64,000 nucleotides of DNA from an uncultured Paludibacter sp. (GCA_937897985.1 CALCBD010000005.1:1-64000); one strand, 5' to 3'. Positions 9,615 through 19,472 are shown, counted from the first letter of the stretch. Made by a program: numbers and translations. The notes: generated by a model from the letters alone, not told the origin.

Positions 9615-9750
9615 TTTTTTTTGTTGTTGATAAAACTTTGTTTTTCTGCTTGCATATTTTTTACCAAAACATGATTGTTTCGGAACTCTTCTTTTTAAAA
9701 CTTCCCATCCACTAAAACTCATGCTTTCTTGTTGTACCTTGCATTAATTA

Positions 9751-10974
9751 TTATCGGGCTGTTTTATCAATTTCCGTTTTATCAATATCAGCACCATTTC
9801 TCCGCAAATTCAACCAGGTGGTTTTGTTGAGTCTTGGATAACCTTGCTTGCGGATGCGTTCGCCTAAATTACGGAAATTTACAGCTACATCTTCCGGAAT
9901 GGAGCCATCGGGTTTTGGGCCAAAATTCAAGAGGAGATTCGCATTTTGGTGGGCAGCTCCTTCGAGCATTTTCCATAATTCATCGGCCGAAACGCAACCG
10001 TATCCGGGAGTCCATTCCCAGTTGCTTTGACTGGTAACAGCCACTTCTGCCTTTTTTACCATATTGCTCTGCCAGGCCTGATCGGCCAATCGGGCTATTC
10101 TCCGGCTGTTTTCATCTTTCCCGGAATAAAAAGAGCTGATGGAGCGAAGTTCCCGTTCACCCACTAAAACATCTTCGGTTCCGGTAATGCCGGTTTTGAA
10201 GTGGATAAGTGCCTGTGGTTGATACTTATGGATTTCATCGTAAATTTCCTGAATATTAAACATTTCGCTGTTGGCCAGCACACCACCCAGCGGATCGAAC
10301 CAAAAACCGGCGATAGGGCCAAAGTTCGTACTAAGCTCCCGCAACTGATCTTTGCAAAACTGCGTGTAATGCTTAAAATCTTCAGGCTTTTCGTATTTAA
10401 AATAATCGGGTTTTGTTGAATAATTCGGACGTGCATTTTTGTACAAACTGTTGTCGATAAAATAAGGATGTGTCCAGTCGATACCCAACGAATAATAAAT
10501 GTAAAGCGGCATTTTATGAGCACGGCAGGCTTTGGCCAGTTCGGCCACAAAATCGCGCTTCATGGGATAGTCCCAGCTATCGAAAGTACTGTATTTGCTG
10601 TTCCAGAGACAGAACCCATCGTGATGTTTGGCTACAAAAGTGATGTAATGCATACCGCTCTCTTCAGCCAACTTCACAATGGCCTCCGCATCAAAACCCG
10701 AAGCATCTACCTCGCGGGCTGTTTTTATGTACTCATCGAGCGGAATCCGGTTGTAATACATTGCCCAGGCAGCATGGTATTTGCCCCAAACTCCCCAATG
10801 TATAAACATCCCCATGCGCGCCTCTTCGAACCAGGCTAACGATGCCTCGCGCGGATTCTTCTTAAAGATAGCAGCATATTTCTGCAAATAGTAGGGTATT
10901 GTTACTTTCTTTGCCGACAACACCGGCATAATCGCAATTACTGCGACCAAACAAAATAGAATGATACGTTTCAT
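9751..10974 (-). CDS. GH29 alpha-L-fucosidase (first of three)
   Basis: A 407-residue exported protein (signal peptide MKRIILFCLVAVIAIMPVLS). It has the GH29 TIM-barrel signature: FIHWGVWG at 57-64, AKHHDGFCLW at 115-124, and FWFDPLGG at 224-231, in which Asp227 is the expected nucleophile. It should remove terminal alpha-L-fucose (or L-galactose) with retention of configuration. It has no extra C-terminal carbohydrate-binding domain. It stands between the DUF5703 gene, 74 bases upstream, and the DUF4450 gene, in the same direction. Two further GH29 genes lie at 18501-20564, with nucleophile surroundings that differ (FDPLGG here, FDGWGN and FDGSW there), so their linkage preferences probably differ. 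Confidence 0.88.
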   Translation of the reverse strand: MKRIILFCLVAVIAIMPVLSAKKVTIPYYLQKYAAIFKKNPREASLAWFEEARMGMFIHWGVWGKYHAAWAMYYNRIPLDEYIKTAREVDASGFDAEAIVKLAEESGMHYITFVAKHHDGFCLWNSKYSTFDSWDYPMKRDFVAELAKACRAHKMPLYIYYSLGIDWTHPYFIDNSLYKNARPNYSTKPDYFKYEKPEDFKHYTQFCKDQLRELSTNFGPIAGFWFDPLGGVLANSEMFNIQEIYDEIHKYQPQALIHFKTGITGTEDVLVGERELRSISSFYSGKDENSRRIARLADQAWQSNMVKKAEVAVTSQSNWEWTPGYGCVSADELWKMLEGAAHQNANLLLNFGPKPDGSIPEDVAVNFRNLGERIRKQGYPRLNKTTWLNLRRNGADIDKTEIDKTAR

Positions 10975-11048
10975 TTTTTATCACTTTTATTTTTAATTGT
11001 ATTCTGAAGAAATAACACCAACAAGAAAATTATTTAACAATCAACTTA

Positions 11049-14000
11049 TTAAAACACATCAAACTGCGTTATTCCCTGAGCATCCACCACCAACCGAACG
11101 GCTGAAGCCTGAGTCTTTTCAATTTGTTTTCCGCAAATGGCACCATACACTTTTCCCTGATACACAGTTTTCCAGCTACCATCAGACTGCTGAGCCTGAA
11201 TTACGTACGGAAGTCCTTTGCCCCGCAAATGAAGCGGATTTTCGATGGTGAATTCAAAACGGTTGATTTCTTTCGGCGCATCGAATTTCACTTCCACATT
11301 GGTTTTTCCCTGTGCGTCTTTCGATATAAGTTTTTCTAAACCAAATGTATGTGAGCCTTTCGAAGGCAACGACATCGCAATTTCCTCTACCGAACGGTCG
11401 AATTCCAGTTTCACAATGGTATTCAGCGTATCGGGTGTGCCGGTGAGCAACCAGCCATCTGCCGTTTTGGTGACTCTGATATCCCCGGTTACCGATTTAT
11501 AGCTGGTTAGTTCGCGGGATATAGTACTTAGTTTTACGCCTTCGCGTGGCCAATCGAGCGTATGCACATACACGGTATTCCCTTTGAAAACACTGTTTTT
11601 CCACGGTCCGGCTTTACAACCTTCCAGCGTGTAACCATACTTCTCCGCCCATTTTCCCGTAGCTTTTCCTGCCACGGGTTGTGCATCGGGTGCTGGCGGC
11701 AATCCAAACAGGTAGTTGCGGTCTGCCAAAGCCACTTCCACCATCGTACGAACACGCTGTTTGTCAGTAGCCATATTGACGATGTCGGCGCGGCGCCACT
11801 CCGGTGTTACTTTCAGACTTTGCACTTTGCCGTCGCAGTATTCACATTCGATGGTGGTATTGTAGGCCGCACAAAGTTTGAATTTCACGTCCCACTCTTC
11901 GGGCCAGGCGGGCAGCAGGAAAATCTTTTTGCCATCGCTTTGCAAAAGCATACTTTGCAAAGTGTTCACCGAGTTGGCACCGTGGTCGTTGTCGGGTGTG
12001 CCGTCCATTTTGCATTCCCAGAAAACAGGAAAACGGGGTTTCGGTCTGTTCGGAAATGCTGATCCTAAGGGTATATTATCGTTCCAGTTGATAAACTGAT
12101 CGTTGAAATTGATGCTGGCTAATCGGGCTGCTTCGCGCGACAGCCCCAGATAGGCCGTCTGCACCGGTGCCGATTGCCATCCGCCGGTTTCTGTTCCCTG
12201 ATTGTCGTCGGTTCCATCCAGACTTATTGTGCGCAAATATATCGACTGGCGCGCAGTGGCCAGCAATTCCGGTTTGCCCAACCACACTTGTCGGAACGGA
12301 TAAATACTGTATAGCTCAGGACTTTCGCAGTTTACGCGTCCGGGATTGTATTTTTCGCCTACAGCCAGCAAGTCCAATCCACGAATAGTGCGCAAGGGCA
12401 CTTCGGGCATGGCTTTCAGAAATGCAGACCAGTGATTACTGCGTTCTTCATTGATGGGAAACGACAGCAATTTGGCAAGGACATATTTCATGCAACCAGT
12501 TTCAGTAGCCGGATTGGTAACGCCCTGATAGGTTTCGGCACAACCGACCCCCTCCATCAGTATTTTTCCGCTGGCATCCCGTTTGGGATAATGCAGCTCG
12601 TAGAATTTCAAAAACTCGTCGGCACAGGGCAGTAGCGTATTTTTCAGGAAATCAGCATCCTGTGTGTGCTCGTAGTATTCGCACATGATAGCCAGGGTTT
12701 CAACTGTGGCCAGCAAATGATATTTAAGGTGAGCGGGTACATCCTTCCAGTCCCACACGCCCATGTTGTACCACCAACTGGCTTCCATAATAAAGGCGCC
12801 GTCGTGTCCGAAGGTCTTTTGGCAGCGGTCTTTGCAAAGCTCCAGTCCTTTGCGCACAAACTCCAGCCCGGGTTTCATGGCGTCGTAATCGCCACGGGCT
12901 GCCATTGCCCACAGCGGATGACGGGTGTTTTGCCACATAAACGAGAGCTGCGCCCAATCACGGCCATCGGGCGAAACAGGATGATTGATCGGGCCAAAAG
13001 CTCCCTGCACTCCAGCCGGCATATCCATCGTAAAAATAGAGCCGTTGTACGGAGCCGGCACTTCGCCCCGGTTGGCAGCCGCTTCAACAAATCGTTCCAA
13101 TGCATATTTCTGATTTATCTGGTCGATGTTTTTTTGTGCAGCAATCATTTTATGCCCTTCGTAAGCCAGCGAGCCTTGAGGAAATTGCGTATAACGGCAT
13201 TGGTCGAGATTGAAAGAGTCTTTGCCAGCATTGGTGATATGAATATAGCTTCGGTTCCAAAACGAAGTCCAGTAAGCGCAATGCGCTTTCCAGTTGGGAC
13301 GCACGGATTTTGTAGCTTCGGCTAACCAGTCCTGCACATTCTCCGGCTGCGACGAAAGCACCGCGATGGTACAGGCAAATTGTGTCGATTGGGTTTTCGA
13401 AATCAGGGAACGGTCGTTCAATCGGACCAGGTTCTTACCTTCCACGCTGCATCCCGACGTGCGGTGCAAAATCGGGTCTTTCACTTTTGCCGCCATGGCT
13501 TCCGAGTTTTGCTTTTTCAGATTGTCGCCCCACTTCGATGTCTGGTTGCGGTAGCACCACGCCAGGCGGTTGGTTTTGTCGTTGAACAGAAGTCCTGCCG
13601 TTCCTTTTTGAGGAAGAGAATCGACCGAGCTATACAGCAGTCGCAATGTTTCCAGCGTAACGGTTGCAGTGCGGGCCGTTTTGCTTTTGCCTTCTACAGA
13701 AATAACTGGCTGATTGGCATCCACCCATACTTTCAGCTGCACATCGCCGACCTGAATTTGTATCGAGGCATCTTTCAGACTCAGTGTTTGTTTAAAGTCG
13801 GTTAGTGCCGGAGCCGGCTGCAAATGGATGCGGATACGCCCCAGTTTGGGCAGCAAATGTCCGGCATCGAAAGCATTTACCTTGCTGATATAAAACAGCA
13901 AATCACCGTTTTTCTCCACCCATACATTCAGTCCCACATCGCCATTGCCCAGCGGCATGGAGTTGAATGATGTTTCGCCGGGGGAGTTCCAGCACACATT

Positions 14001-14090
14001 GTATGTATCGGGATTTCCGGAAGTAGTTGGTTGTGCAAAAAAAGAAAGTCCGGTAATTAAAAACCATACCGCAAGAATTGATTTTTTCAT
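11049..14090 (-). CDS. DUF5703-domain, GH95-like six-hairpin glycosidase
   Basis: Start taken at 14090 (1013 residues; MKKSILAVWFLITGLSFFAQ signal peptide). The N-terminal domain has the DUF5703 pattern (YNVCWNSPGETSFNSMPLGN, GDVGLNVWVEKNGDLLFYIS), related to the PLGNG start of GH95. The middle (about 300-700) looks like an (alpha/alpha)6 barrel (MEASWWYNMGVWDWKD, WECKMDGTPDNDHGANSVNT). The last 120 residues resemble an F5/8-type (CBM32-like) beta-sandwich (APKEINRFEFTIENPLHLRG). Likely role: removal of L-fucose, L-galactose or a similar sugar from side chains; the exact activity is not known for this subgroup. A strong terminator (14273-14306) separates it from GH106 upstream, so it probably begins a separate transcript running through GH29, DUF4450 and the esterase. 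Confidence 0.72.
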   Translation of the reverse strand: MKKSILAVWFLITGLSFFAQPTTSGNPDTYNVCWNSPGETSFNSMPLGNGDVGLNVWVEKNGDLLFYISKVNAFDAGHLLPKLGRIRIHLQPAPALTDFKQTLSLKDASIQIQVGDVQLKVWVDANQPVISVEGKSKTARTATVTLETLRLLYSSVDSLPQKGTAGLLFNDKTNRLAWCYRNQTSKWGDNLKKQNSEAMAAKVKDPILHRTSGCSVEGKNLVRLNDRSLISKTQSTQFACTIAVLSSQPENVQDWLAEATKSVRPNWKAHCAYWTSFWNRSYIHITNAGKDSFNLDQCRYTQFPQGSLAYEGHKMIAAQKNIDQINQKYALERFVEAAANRGEVPAPYNGSIFTMDMPAGVQGAFGPINHPVSPDGRDWAQLSFMWQNTRHPLWAMAARGDYDAMKPGLEFVRKGLELCKDRCQKTFGHDGAFIMEASWWYNMGVWDWKDVPAHLKYHLLATVETLAIMCEYYEHTQDADFLKNTLLPCADEFLKFYELHYPKRDASGKILMEGVGCAETYQGVTNPATETGCMKYVLAKLLSFPINEERSNHWSAFLKAMPEVPLRTIRGLDLLAVGEKYNPGRVNCESPELYSIYPFRQVWLGKPELLATARQSIYLRTISLDGTDDNQGTETGGWQSAPVQTAYLGLSREAARLASINFNDQFINWNDNIPLGSAFPNRPKPRFPVFWECKMDGTPDNDHGANSVNTLQSMLLQSDGKKIFLLPAWPEEWDVKFKLCAAYNTTIECEYCDGKVQSLKVTPEWRRADIVNMATDKQRVRTMVEVALADRNYLFGLPPAPDAQPVAGKATGKWAEKYGYTLEGCKAGPWKNSVFKGNTVYVHTLDWPREGVKLSTISRELTSYKSVTGDIRVTKTADGWLLTGTPDTLNTIVKLEFDRSVEEIAMSLPSKGSHTFGLEKLISKDAQGKTNVEVKFDAPKEINRFEFTIENPLHLRGKGLPYVIQAQQSDGSWKTVYQGKVYGAICGKQIEKTQASAVRLVVDAQGITQFDVF

Positions 14091-14272
14091 GATTAGATAA
14101 GACACGTATTTGCAATTAAAACAGAATATCTACTCTACAAAAATAATGAATGTTTTGAAGGCTCTGATTACTTAAATAATTCTTCTATAGGTGTGAAATA
14201 GTAAATCAGGCTATCAATGTTTCATTTCCCGCCTCTGTACACGAGTGGCTTTTATATTTGCTCACACAAACT

Positions 14273-14306
14273 AAAAAAAACAATGGCAGGTTTAGGCCTA
14301 CCATTG
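14273..14306 (-). terminator. Intrinsic terminator downstream of GH106
   Basis: On the minus strand the arms CAATGGTAGG (14306-14297) and CCTGCCATTG (14290-14281) pair over 10 bp, with one G-U pair and a 6-base loop, and are followed at once by eight T (14280-14273). This is a textbook rho-independent terminator and ends the transcript coming from GH106. Confidence 0.75.
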
Positions 14307-14479
14307 TCATTAATATTTACCTGAATCATTATTGCTTTACATGTTCTGCTCCATCTAACACAGACCATGTTCCCCGAAGCTTATGCGTGCCAGACTATGC
14401 TGAACCGGGGATCTCATCAAAGTTGTGTCTTCGACCAGCGTATTGAATTCTCGTATCCAAGACCTAACATCTATCCAGG

Positions 14480-14508
14480 ACCTAACAGGTTTTTAAAACC
14501 TGTTAGGT
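14480..14508. repeat. Palindromic repeat ACCTAACAGGTTTT, copy 1
   Basis: Perfect 14-bp inverted arms ACCTAACAGGTTTT (14480-14493) and AAAACCTGTTAGGT (14495-14508) around a single central T. Two partial direct copies of the arm, GACCTAACA, lie just before it (14461 and 14479). It differs from the second palindrome 25 bases on mainly by A/G exchange (CCTAACAGG versus CCTGACAGG). Confidence 0.75.
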
Positions 14509-14533
14509 TTGTCGTAGATGATAATTCTCATAA

Positions 14534-14564
14534 CACCTGACAGGTTTTAGAAACCTGTCAGGTG
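14534..14564. repeat. Palindromic repeat CACCTGACAGGTTT, copy 2
   Basis: Perfect 14-bp inverted arms CACCTGACAGGTTT (14534-14547) and AAACCTGTCAGGTG (14551-14564) around TAG. Palindromes with an ACCTGACAGGT core are, from general knowledge, common dispersed intergenic elements in Bacteroidota. It may also act as a transcription stop after GH106. Confidence 0.75.
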
Positions 14565-14615
14565 AACGCTAAATATCATTAATTCAATTCCCCTGTCGTC
14601 CTTCTGATTAACGAC

Positions 14616-17600
14616 TTAGTTCTTATCCCTGAATTCCAGCACCACCGGCCCGATCAGTCCCGATTTTATGCGTCCCACGTATTTCGAGGGCGTGCTCAGG
14701 TAATGGTTGCCCAGGGTGTTGTAGATCAGCACTTCCAGGGTATTGTCGCCGGCGCGGAGTTTTCCGCTGAGGTCGAATTTCCAGGGTGGAGTGAGTTTGG
14801 TGCCAACGGGCTGCCCGTTGAGCCGCACTTCGGCCGACGAAACCAAATCGCCCAGGTCGAGTATACTGGTTTTGGCAGCAGCCTGCTGAGCGGTTACCGT
14901 CAGCGTTTTGCGGTAGTACATACCGCCGGAATATGTCCGGAGCGATTCGTTGTTGGCCAGATTGCCCAATGGAATTTTTCCACTACCGCAATCGAAACGA
15001 ACCGGTTCGGGCAAAGCGGCACCGCCGTAAATACCCGGCGCCTGCGCTATTTTCATAGCCACCTCTGCCGACTTTTGTATAGAATCGGGCAACTGCACTT
15101 TCCACACCGGCAGGTTTTTATCCGCATTTTTAGCAGATACCGTTTCGTTGGCTTCCACTTTCAGGCGAATTCCAGACACCCACACTTCGGGCTGAGCAGC
15201 GGTGCTAATGTACATCGCTCGTGCACCCGGAGGCGATTGAAAACGGTACAGACCAACCGCAGCGGTTTTGTCGGGATAACAGTTGAATGTCAACACGCGC
15301 GGATTGTTGTACCAGCGGGTTGCCAGCGGCGTGGTTTGTTGCCGGGGCGGGTTGTCCTCTGCTTTAGCAAGCACAAAGCAGGATCGTCCCACGTTGTTGT
15401 ATTTCAGCAAAATGCTGTTGTTTCCGGCCTGTAACTTTAGCTGTTCGGAATTGTTGGGAACTACCTGCCCGTTGATTAGTATTTTTACCGGCAGTAAGCC
15501 TCCTTTATACAACTTAACATAAGCTTCAGTCTCGCTCCGAACCGTTGTCCAGAGGTAATACACCGAACCTTCGGGTTCTTTCAGCAATGGAATAATGGGG
15601 CGGGCTACCCAGGTTTTGGGATCAGGAATGCCCAGCGCAATGTTCTCGTCATTCACTATCGATTTCAGTCCGTGGAAACCCTGGTGACCGGGATCATCTT
15701 TCAGTCCCCAGCGCCACGAGAATTCATAGGGTTGCCAGGGGTATTTCTTTGAGTTTAGTTCAAAAATATCCGTCGGATTGATTGTTTTTTGATTGATGAC
15801 TTTCGATTCCAGTGCCACAGAATCCATATCGTTAGGCAAGGGACCGAGTTTCAGAAACTGCGGACCATAGGAAACGGAGGAAGTCGTCCATTGACTGTCG
15901 TCGAAAGCCGGACTTTGCCAGTTGGCAGTGTTGGCAGTCAGCTCAGCAAATTTCATTTTCCAGGTTTCTATCCCGATCTTATCCGGAAATGCCGGCAAGC
16001 GATAATCACCGTAACTGTTATCGAGGGTTGGTTTCAGTTCAAACTCCCAGTCGCCACCGAGCACGGTTTTTTCGGCCTCAGGCTCGGCAGTGCTGATTTC
16101 AATGTCGGCTTTGCCCGGGTTAAAAACGATTAATTGCGGCTCTGACTTTTCCAGTGGCAACTTCAGCACCGTTCCCTTGTCGGAAACTTCGGTTGCTTTC
16201 AGCGGCGTGGTGCTGCCATCCCACGGATTCCAAAGCTCAACTTTTCCGGTGGTACGGAAAAAGCAGGAAGTACCTTTGGGAACACCATACACGAAATACA
16301 GTTCACGCTCACCCACCTTGCGGTGCATGATATTGGAAGCCAACTGGCTACCGTTGATTTTGAAATCGGGAACAAAATACTGACCGATTGCCTGCGCCAC
16401 GTCCTTCAGATTGGGGATAAACAATCCGAGTCCGCCGGCTTTGTTCTTTTGGGTGTAGGTTTTTCCCGCATCAATGGAATCCCTGACTGTAACGCCAAAC
16501 ATTTCGCGAATCATGGCCTGCAACTGAGGGTCGTTGCCACCAATGCGGTCGCTGGCTTCGGGCAGTCCGGCCACCGCAATGACCGTACCACCTGCCCGGT
16601 AGAATGCGAGCGCTCTTTGAATGGTTGAATAGCGTACCGCAGCCATAGCAGGCAAAATCAGCACTTTGTACATCTCGCCGCTTACCTGCAATTCTTTGTT
16701 TTTGATTTGACAACGGGTAAGCGATTCAAAATCCATAAAGTCGAAGTCGATACCTTTCGGGTATAAATCTTTGGCCAGATCAAAAGCCGTTTGGGTTGAA
16801 AGTTTGCCTTTCAGATTGGCTTCGGTGGGGGCAACCGGATACAGCATGGCCACATCGCAGCGGTGATGTCCCTGCGACAGGATGTAACTGAGTCGCTCGG
16901 TACATTTCAGAAACAGACCCATATCCGCCCAATACGGTTGCCGGAAATGGTTGTCGGGTGCCGCCCATTCCCACATGCTTCCGTGCGTGGAGTAATACAG
17001 TCCGTGCAGACTCAACAGGTTGTGCCCCATGGCATAATTGGCAAAAGTGGCATCGGCCAGTTCTTCGCTGCTGGTGCCCCAGCCACTGCCGTAATAGCCT
17101 TCGAGCCAGGTACGCGGGCGCTCGTACATGTGACTGATGGAACTGGCCACTTTGGCTTTAACAATATTTCTGCTCAATTCCGGTTGGTCACAACCCGGAC
17201 CTGACAGCCAGCGTTGCGTGCGGAAATAGTCGCCAAACTCGGTCACATCGCCTCCACGTCCGCCGTGGTCGCAGCCGAAAAGCATGCCCCGGCTGTTATG
17301 CCAGTTATACACGGGTTTGAAAAATCCATCTTCGGTGAGCGATACCATCACATCGTTGTAATCCAAACGGGTTTTGTAGCATTCGGGGCTTAAATCCTCA
17401 AACAACTGATCTAATTTTGTGCGAATGTCGTAGCCCTTCCGTTTTTTGAATTCATCGGCAAAACGGCTGTTCCACAAAAAGCCCCGGATACCAAACTGCA
17501 ATTCGTCGGAAAAGAAGAAATTCAGTCCCTTGCCGCTTTCACCCGGACAGTGGTCTTCGAAACGCTGGTAAAACTTTTCGTTCACCTTTTGCCCCGATAG

Positions 17601-18320
17601 CGGGTTCATAGGGTCGAAGGACGTTTTTACGGTGGTTTTAAACACCGCAATTACCGTCCATTTACCGGTTTTGGCCTTCCATTTCAGCTGATTATTGACA
17701 ACAAAGGGTTTTAAATCCAGTTGTGTGTTGGCTACAATACGGTTATTCTCGGTCTGATAGGCATGAACACTCATAAGATCTTCCGGTAGCGTTGTTTCAA
17801 ACGACTCATTTTCCGCCACCAGAAACTTCTTCGATTCGAGTTTAGCACCATTAATTGACGGATTTTCTTTCAGCATTTCGTCCACATACCAGCCTTGTCC
17901 GGCAGCACCAAGGGTATAATCGCTCAAACTCACCGACATGCCCCTTGCTTTGGCTTCTTTGACGAACCACTGCAATAATTTCCACCATTTCTCGCTGAAA
18001 AGTGCCGGCTGACTCGGATAGGTCAAACCATAGGTGGCGCCGCCTTTGTCGGAATGACAATAATTAATCTGAAGTCCGGTAATTCCTTTGTCCCTGAGCT
18101 GTTCGAGTTGCGAAGTCAGGCGTTCTGTTGTCAGCGTATCGCTCAGCCACCAGTAAAAGGATACTTCGCCATAGCCTTTGGGCGGGGTTTTGAAGCCCGG
18201 CAGTGCGTCCATTTTGGGTGAACGATCCGGAAAGCCGGGTGGTAACCGGGATTCCTTCTTTGAAGAAAATACAGCAAGAGCTGTCAATAGAAAATATGGT
18301 ATTAGATATCTGGTTTTCAT
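14616..18320 (-). CDS. GH106 alpha-L-rhamnosidase
   Basis: Start set at 18320 (1234 residues, MKTRYLIPYFLLTALAVF leader). The N-terminal TIM-barrel carries the typical GH106 pattern: PPKGYGEVSFYWWLSDTLTT, FFFSDELQFGIRGFLWN, LFGCDHGGRGGDVTEFGDYF and the long stretch from EGYYGSGWGTSSEELADATF to HGSMWEWAAPDNHFRQPYW. A beta-sandwich region follows, and the last 150 residues are a GH2-type sugar-binding jelly roll (LDLGDLVSSAEVRLNGQPVG). GH106 enzymes invert and release L-rhamnose from rhamnogalacturonan-type pectins. Length fits the large Bacteroides members. Neighbours are two GH29 genes upstream, which suggests joint trimming of rhamnose and fucose from one side chain. Confidence 0.88.
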   Translation of the reverse strand: MKTRYLIPYFLLTALAVFSSKKESRLPPGFPDRSPKMDALPGFKTPPKGYGEVSFYWWLSDTLTTERLTSQLEQLRDKGITGLQINYCHSDKGGATYGLTYPSQPALFSEKWWKLLQWFVKEAKARGMSVSLSDYTLGAAGQGWYVDEMLKENPSINGAKLESKKFLVAENESFETTLPEDLMSVHAYQTENNRIVANTQLDLKPFVVNNQLKWKAKTGKWTVIAVFKTTVKTSFDPMNPLSGQKVNEKFYQRFEDHCPGESGKGLNFFFSDELQFGIRGFLWNSRFADEFKKRKGYDIRTKLDQLFEDLSPECYKTRLDYNDVMVSLTEDGFFKPVYNWHNSRGMLFGCDHGGRGGDVTEFGDYFRTQRWLSGPGCDQPELSRNIVKAKVASSISHMYERPRTWLEGYYGSGWGTSSEELADATFANYAMGHNLLSLHGLYYSTHGSMWEWAAPDNHFRQPYWADMGLFLKCTERLSYILSQGHHRCDVAMLYPVAPTEANLKGKLSTQTAFDLAKDLYPKGIDFDFMDFESLTRCQIKNKELQVSGEMYKVLILPAMAAVRYSTIQRALAFYRAGGTVIAVAGLPEASDRIGGNDPQLQAMIREMFGVTVRDSIDAGKTYTQKNKAGGLGLFIPNLKDVAQAIGQYFVPDFKINGSQLASNIMHRKVGERELYFVYGVPKGTSCFFRTTGKVELWNPWDGSTTPLKATEVSDKGTVLKLPLEKSEPQLIVFNPGKADIEISTAEPEAEKTVLGGDWEFELKPTLDNSYGDYRLPAFPDKIGIETWKMKFAELTANTANWQSPAFDDSQWTTSSVSYGPQFLKLGPLPNDMDSVALESKVINQKTINPTDIFELNSKKYPWQPYEFSWRWGLKDDPGHQGFHGLKSIVNDENIALGIPDPKTWVARPIIPLLKEPEGSVYYLWTTVRSETEAYVKLYKGGLLPVKILINGQVVPNNSEQLKLQAGNNSILLKYNNVGRSCFVLAKAEDNPPRQQTTPLATRWYNNPRVLTFNCYPDKTAAVGLYRFQSPPGARAMYISTAAQPEVWVSGIRLKVEANETVSAKNADKNLPVWKVQLPDSIQKSAEVAMKIAQAPGIYGGAALPEPVRFDCGSGKIPLGNLANNESLRTYSGGMYYRKTLTVTAQQAAAKTSILDLGDLVSSAEVRLNGQPVGTKLTPPWKFDLSGKLRAGDNTLEVLIYNTLGNHYLSTPSKYVGRIKSGLIGPVVLEFRDKN

Positions 18321-18404
18321 ATATTTATAATTAGATTCCCGGAAGAGTGTCTGAAAAAGCTGTTTTTTAAAAAGACCTGCTTTCAATTTACAGGAGATGT
18401 TTTT

Positions 18405-18465
18405 GAACGCAACACAAATTCATTAAGATGCGAAAAAATACTTTTGCAGCTTTGTGCATTTGCTC
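18405..18465. repeat. Degenerate CGCAAAG-type repeat upstream of GH106
   Basis: GAACGCAACACAAATTCAT at 18414 onward and CTTTTGCAGCTTTGTGCA at 18451-18468 are imperfect inverse copies of the repeat unit seen at 31.9 and 58.0 kb. It lies in the 180-base gap between GH29 and GH106. Confidence 0.35.
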
Positions 18466-18500
18466 GAAAGTAATTGTGATATCGTTCAAAAAATAAATAT

Positions 18501-19472
18501 TCAATCCTTACCTAACATTCTCTTATATGCTTTACCAGTTTCAGCAAGTCGCTTCAGCACATTGTCGTCCATCAATCCATCGCGGTTAGGTGCACAGTTG
18601 AGAAGGAAATTGCAATTCCGTTTGTCCAGCACTTTAAGATGTTTATTTACTATATTGTCAACCGACATAAGTTCTTCTGAAGGGAACTTCAACTTCCAGA
18701 ACCAGGCACTTTGAATGGTAGGACCTTGTTGAGCAGCATATTTATTTCCTTCGGGTGCCCATTCGTTGCATGGTTCTTCAAAATGAAAGAAATCAACATT
18801 TTTGTAAACTTCATCCAAAGGTAGTTTGCGCCTCATTTGATAATGATCAGTCAAAAGTATATGAGGTTGAATTGATTTAATGTAATGAAATAAAGTATCG
18901 TGGTCGGCCTGAGTCCAGATGGTACCACAATTTCCCCATCCGTCGAAGGTAAGCGAATGAATTTTTCCGTAGTTGGTAAGCAATTCTTTCAGCTGGGCTT
19001 TAATCAGAGCAATATCTTCAGGGGTAATATTCCCTTCGACCCCCATTTGTCTGTCCCATATAGAAAAATAAAAATCAGGTTCAATGCCTTGTTTGCGGAA
19101 TGCATCACAAAATTCGCGAACAATATCTCGGCCTTTCAGCGGACTTGAAGCTACATCGTAGGTAGTGGTTTTACTGTCCCAGAGACAAAATCCGTCGTGG
19201 TGTTTCGTTGTGAGCACGGCATATTTCATTCCGGCACTTTTAGCAGCTTTGGCCCATTGATTACAATCAAGTTTAGCCGGATTAAATGACATGGGATCCT
19301 GTCCGGGTTCAACCCATTCTTTTTCGTGGAATGTACCCATATTGAAATGGATAAACATACCGAATTTAAGTTTGTTGAATTCGGTACGGAACTTTTCTGT
19401 CGTTTGACTGCTGACAGTAAATACTGAGAGCAGATACATGCTGAGCAATAGATTTTGTTTAATGTTTTTCAC
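18501..19472 (-). CDS. GH29 alpha-L-fucosidase (second), short form
   Basis: A 323-residue protein started by GTG at 19472; the GTG is preferred because the signal peptide (NIKQNLLLSMYLLSVFTVSS) begins there and the next ATG would cut into it. GH29 motifs: MFIHFNMGTF at 39-48, TKHHDGFCLWDS at 89-100 and LTFDGWGN at 174-181 with Asp177 as expected nucleophile. It is catalytic domain only, lacking the C-terminal beta-sandwich of longer family members. It lies 45 bases after the third GH29 gene and is similar to it, so the pair probably arose by duplication. Exported, probably periplasmic, acting on alpha-L-fucosides. Confidence 0.87.
   Translation of the reverse strand: MKNIKQNLLLSMYLLSVFTVSSQTTEKFRTEFNKLKFGMFIHFNMGTFHEKEWVEPGQDPMSFNPAKLDCNQWAKAAKSAGMKYAVLTTKHHDGFCLWDSKTTTYDVASSPLKGRDIVREFCDAFRKQGIEPDFYFSIWDRQMGVEGNITPEDIALIKAQLKELLTNYGKIHSLTFDGWGNCGTIWTQADHDTLFHYIKSIQPHILLTDHYQMRRKLPLDEVYKNVDFFHFEEPCNEWAPEGNKYAAQQGPTIQSAWFWKLKFPSEELMSVDNIVNKHLKVLDKRNCNFLLNCAPNRDGLMDDNVLKRLAETGKAYKRMLGKD

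Larger units (their letters stand above)
14091..14615. other. Intergenic region with terminator and twin palindromes
   Basis: This 525-base gap holds a strong minus-strand terminator (14273-14306), two palindromic repeats (14480-14508, 14534-14564) and, between 14365 and 14460, a stretch richer in G and C than the rest of the gap that looks like a decayed remnant of something else. A CAAAAATA at 14138-14145 (minus TATTTTTG, matching the TAnnTTTG Bacteroidota -7 box) lies about 50 bases upstream of the DUF5703 start, but no clear -33 box accompanies it. No gene is seen. Confidence 0.55.

Noticed and set aside
14365..14460. Possible insertion-sequence remnant
   Set aside because: The stretch differs in composition from its surroundings, but I find no transposase fragment, terminal repeats or target duplication.
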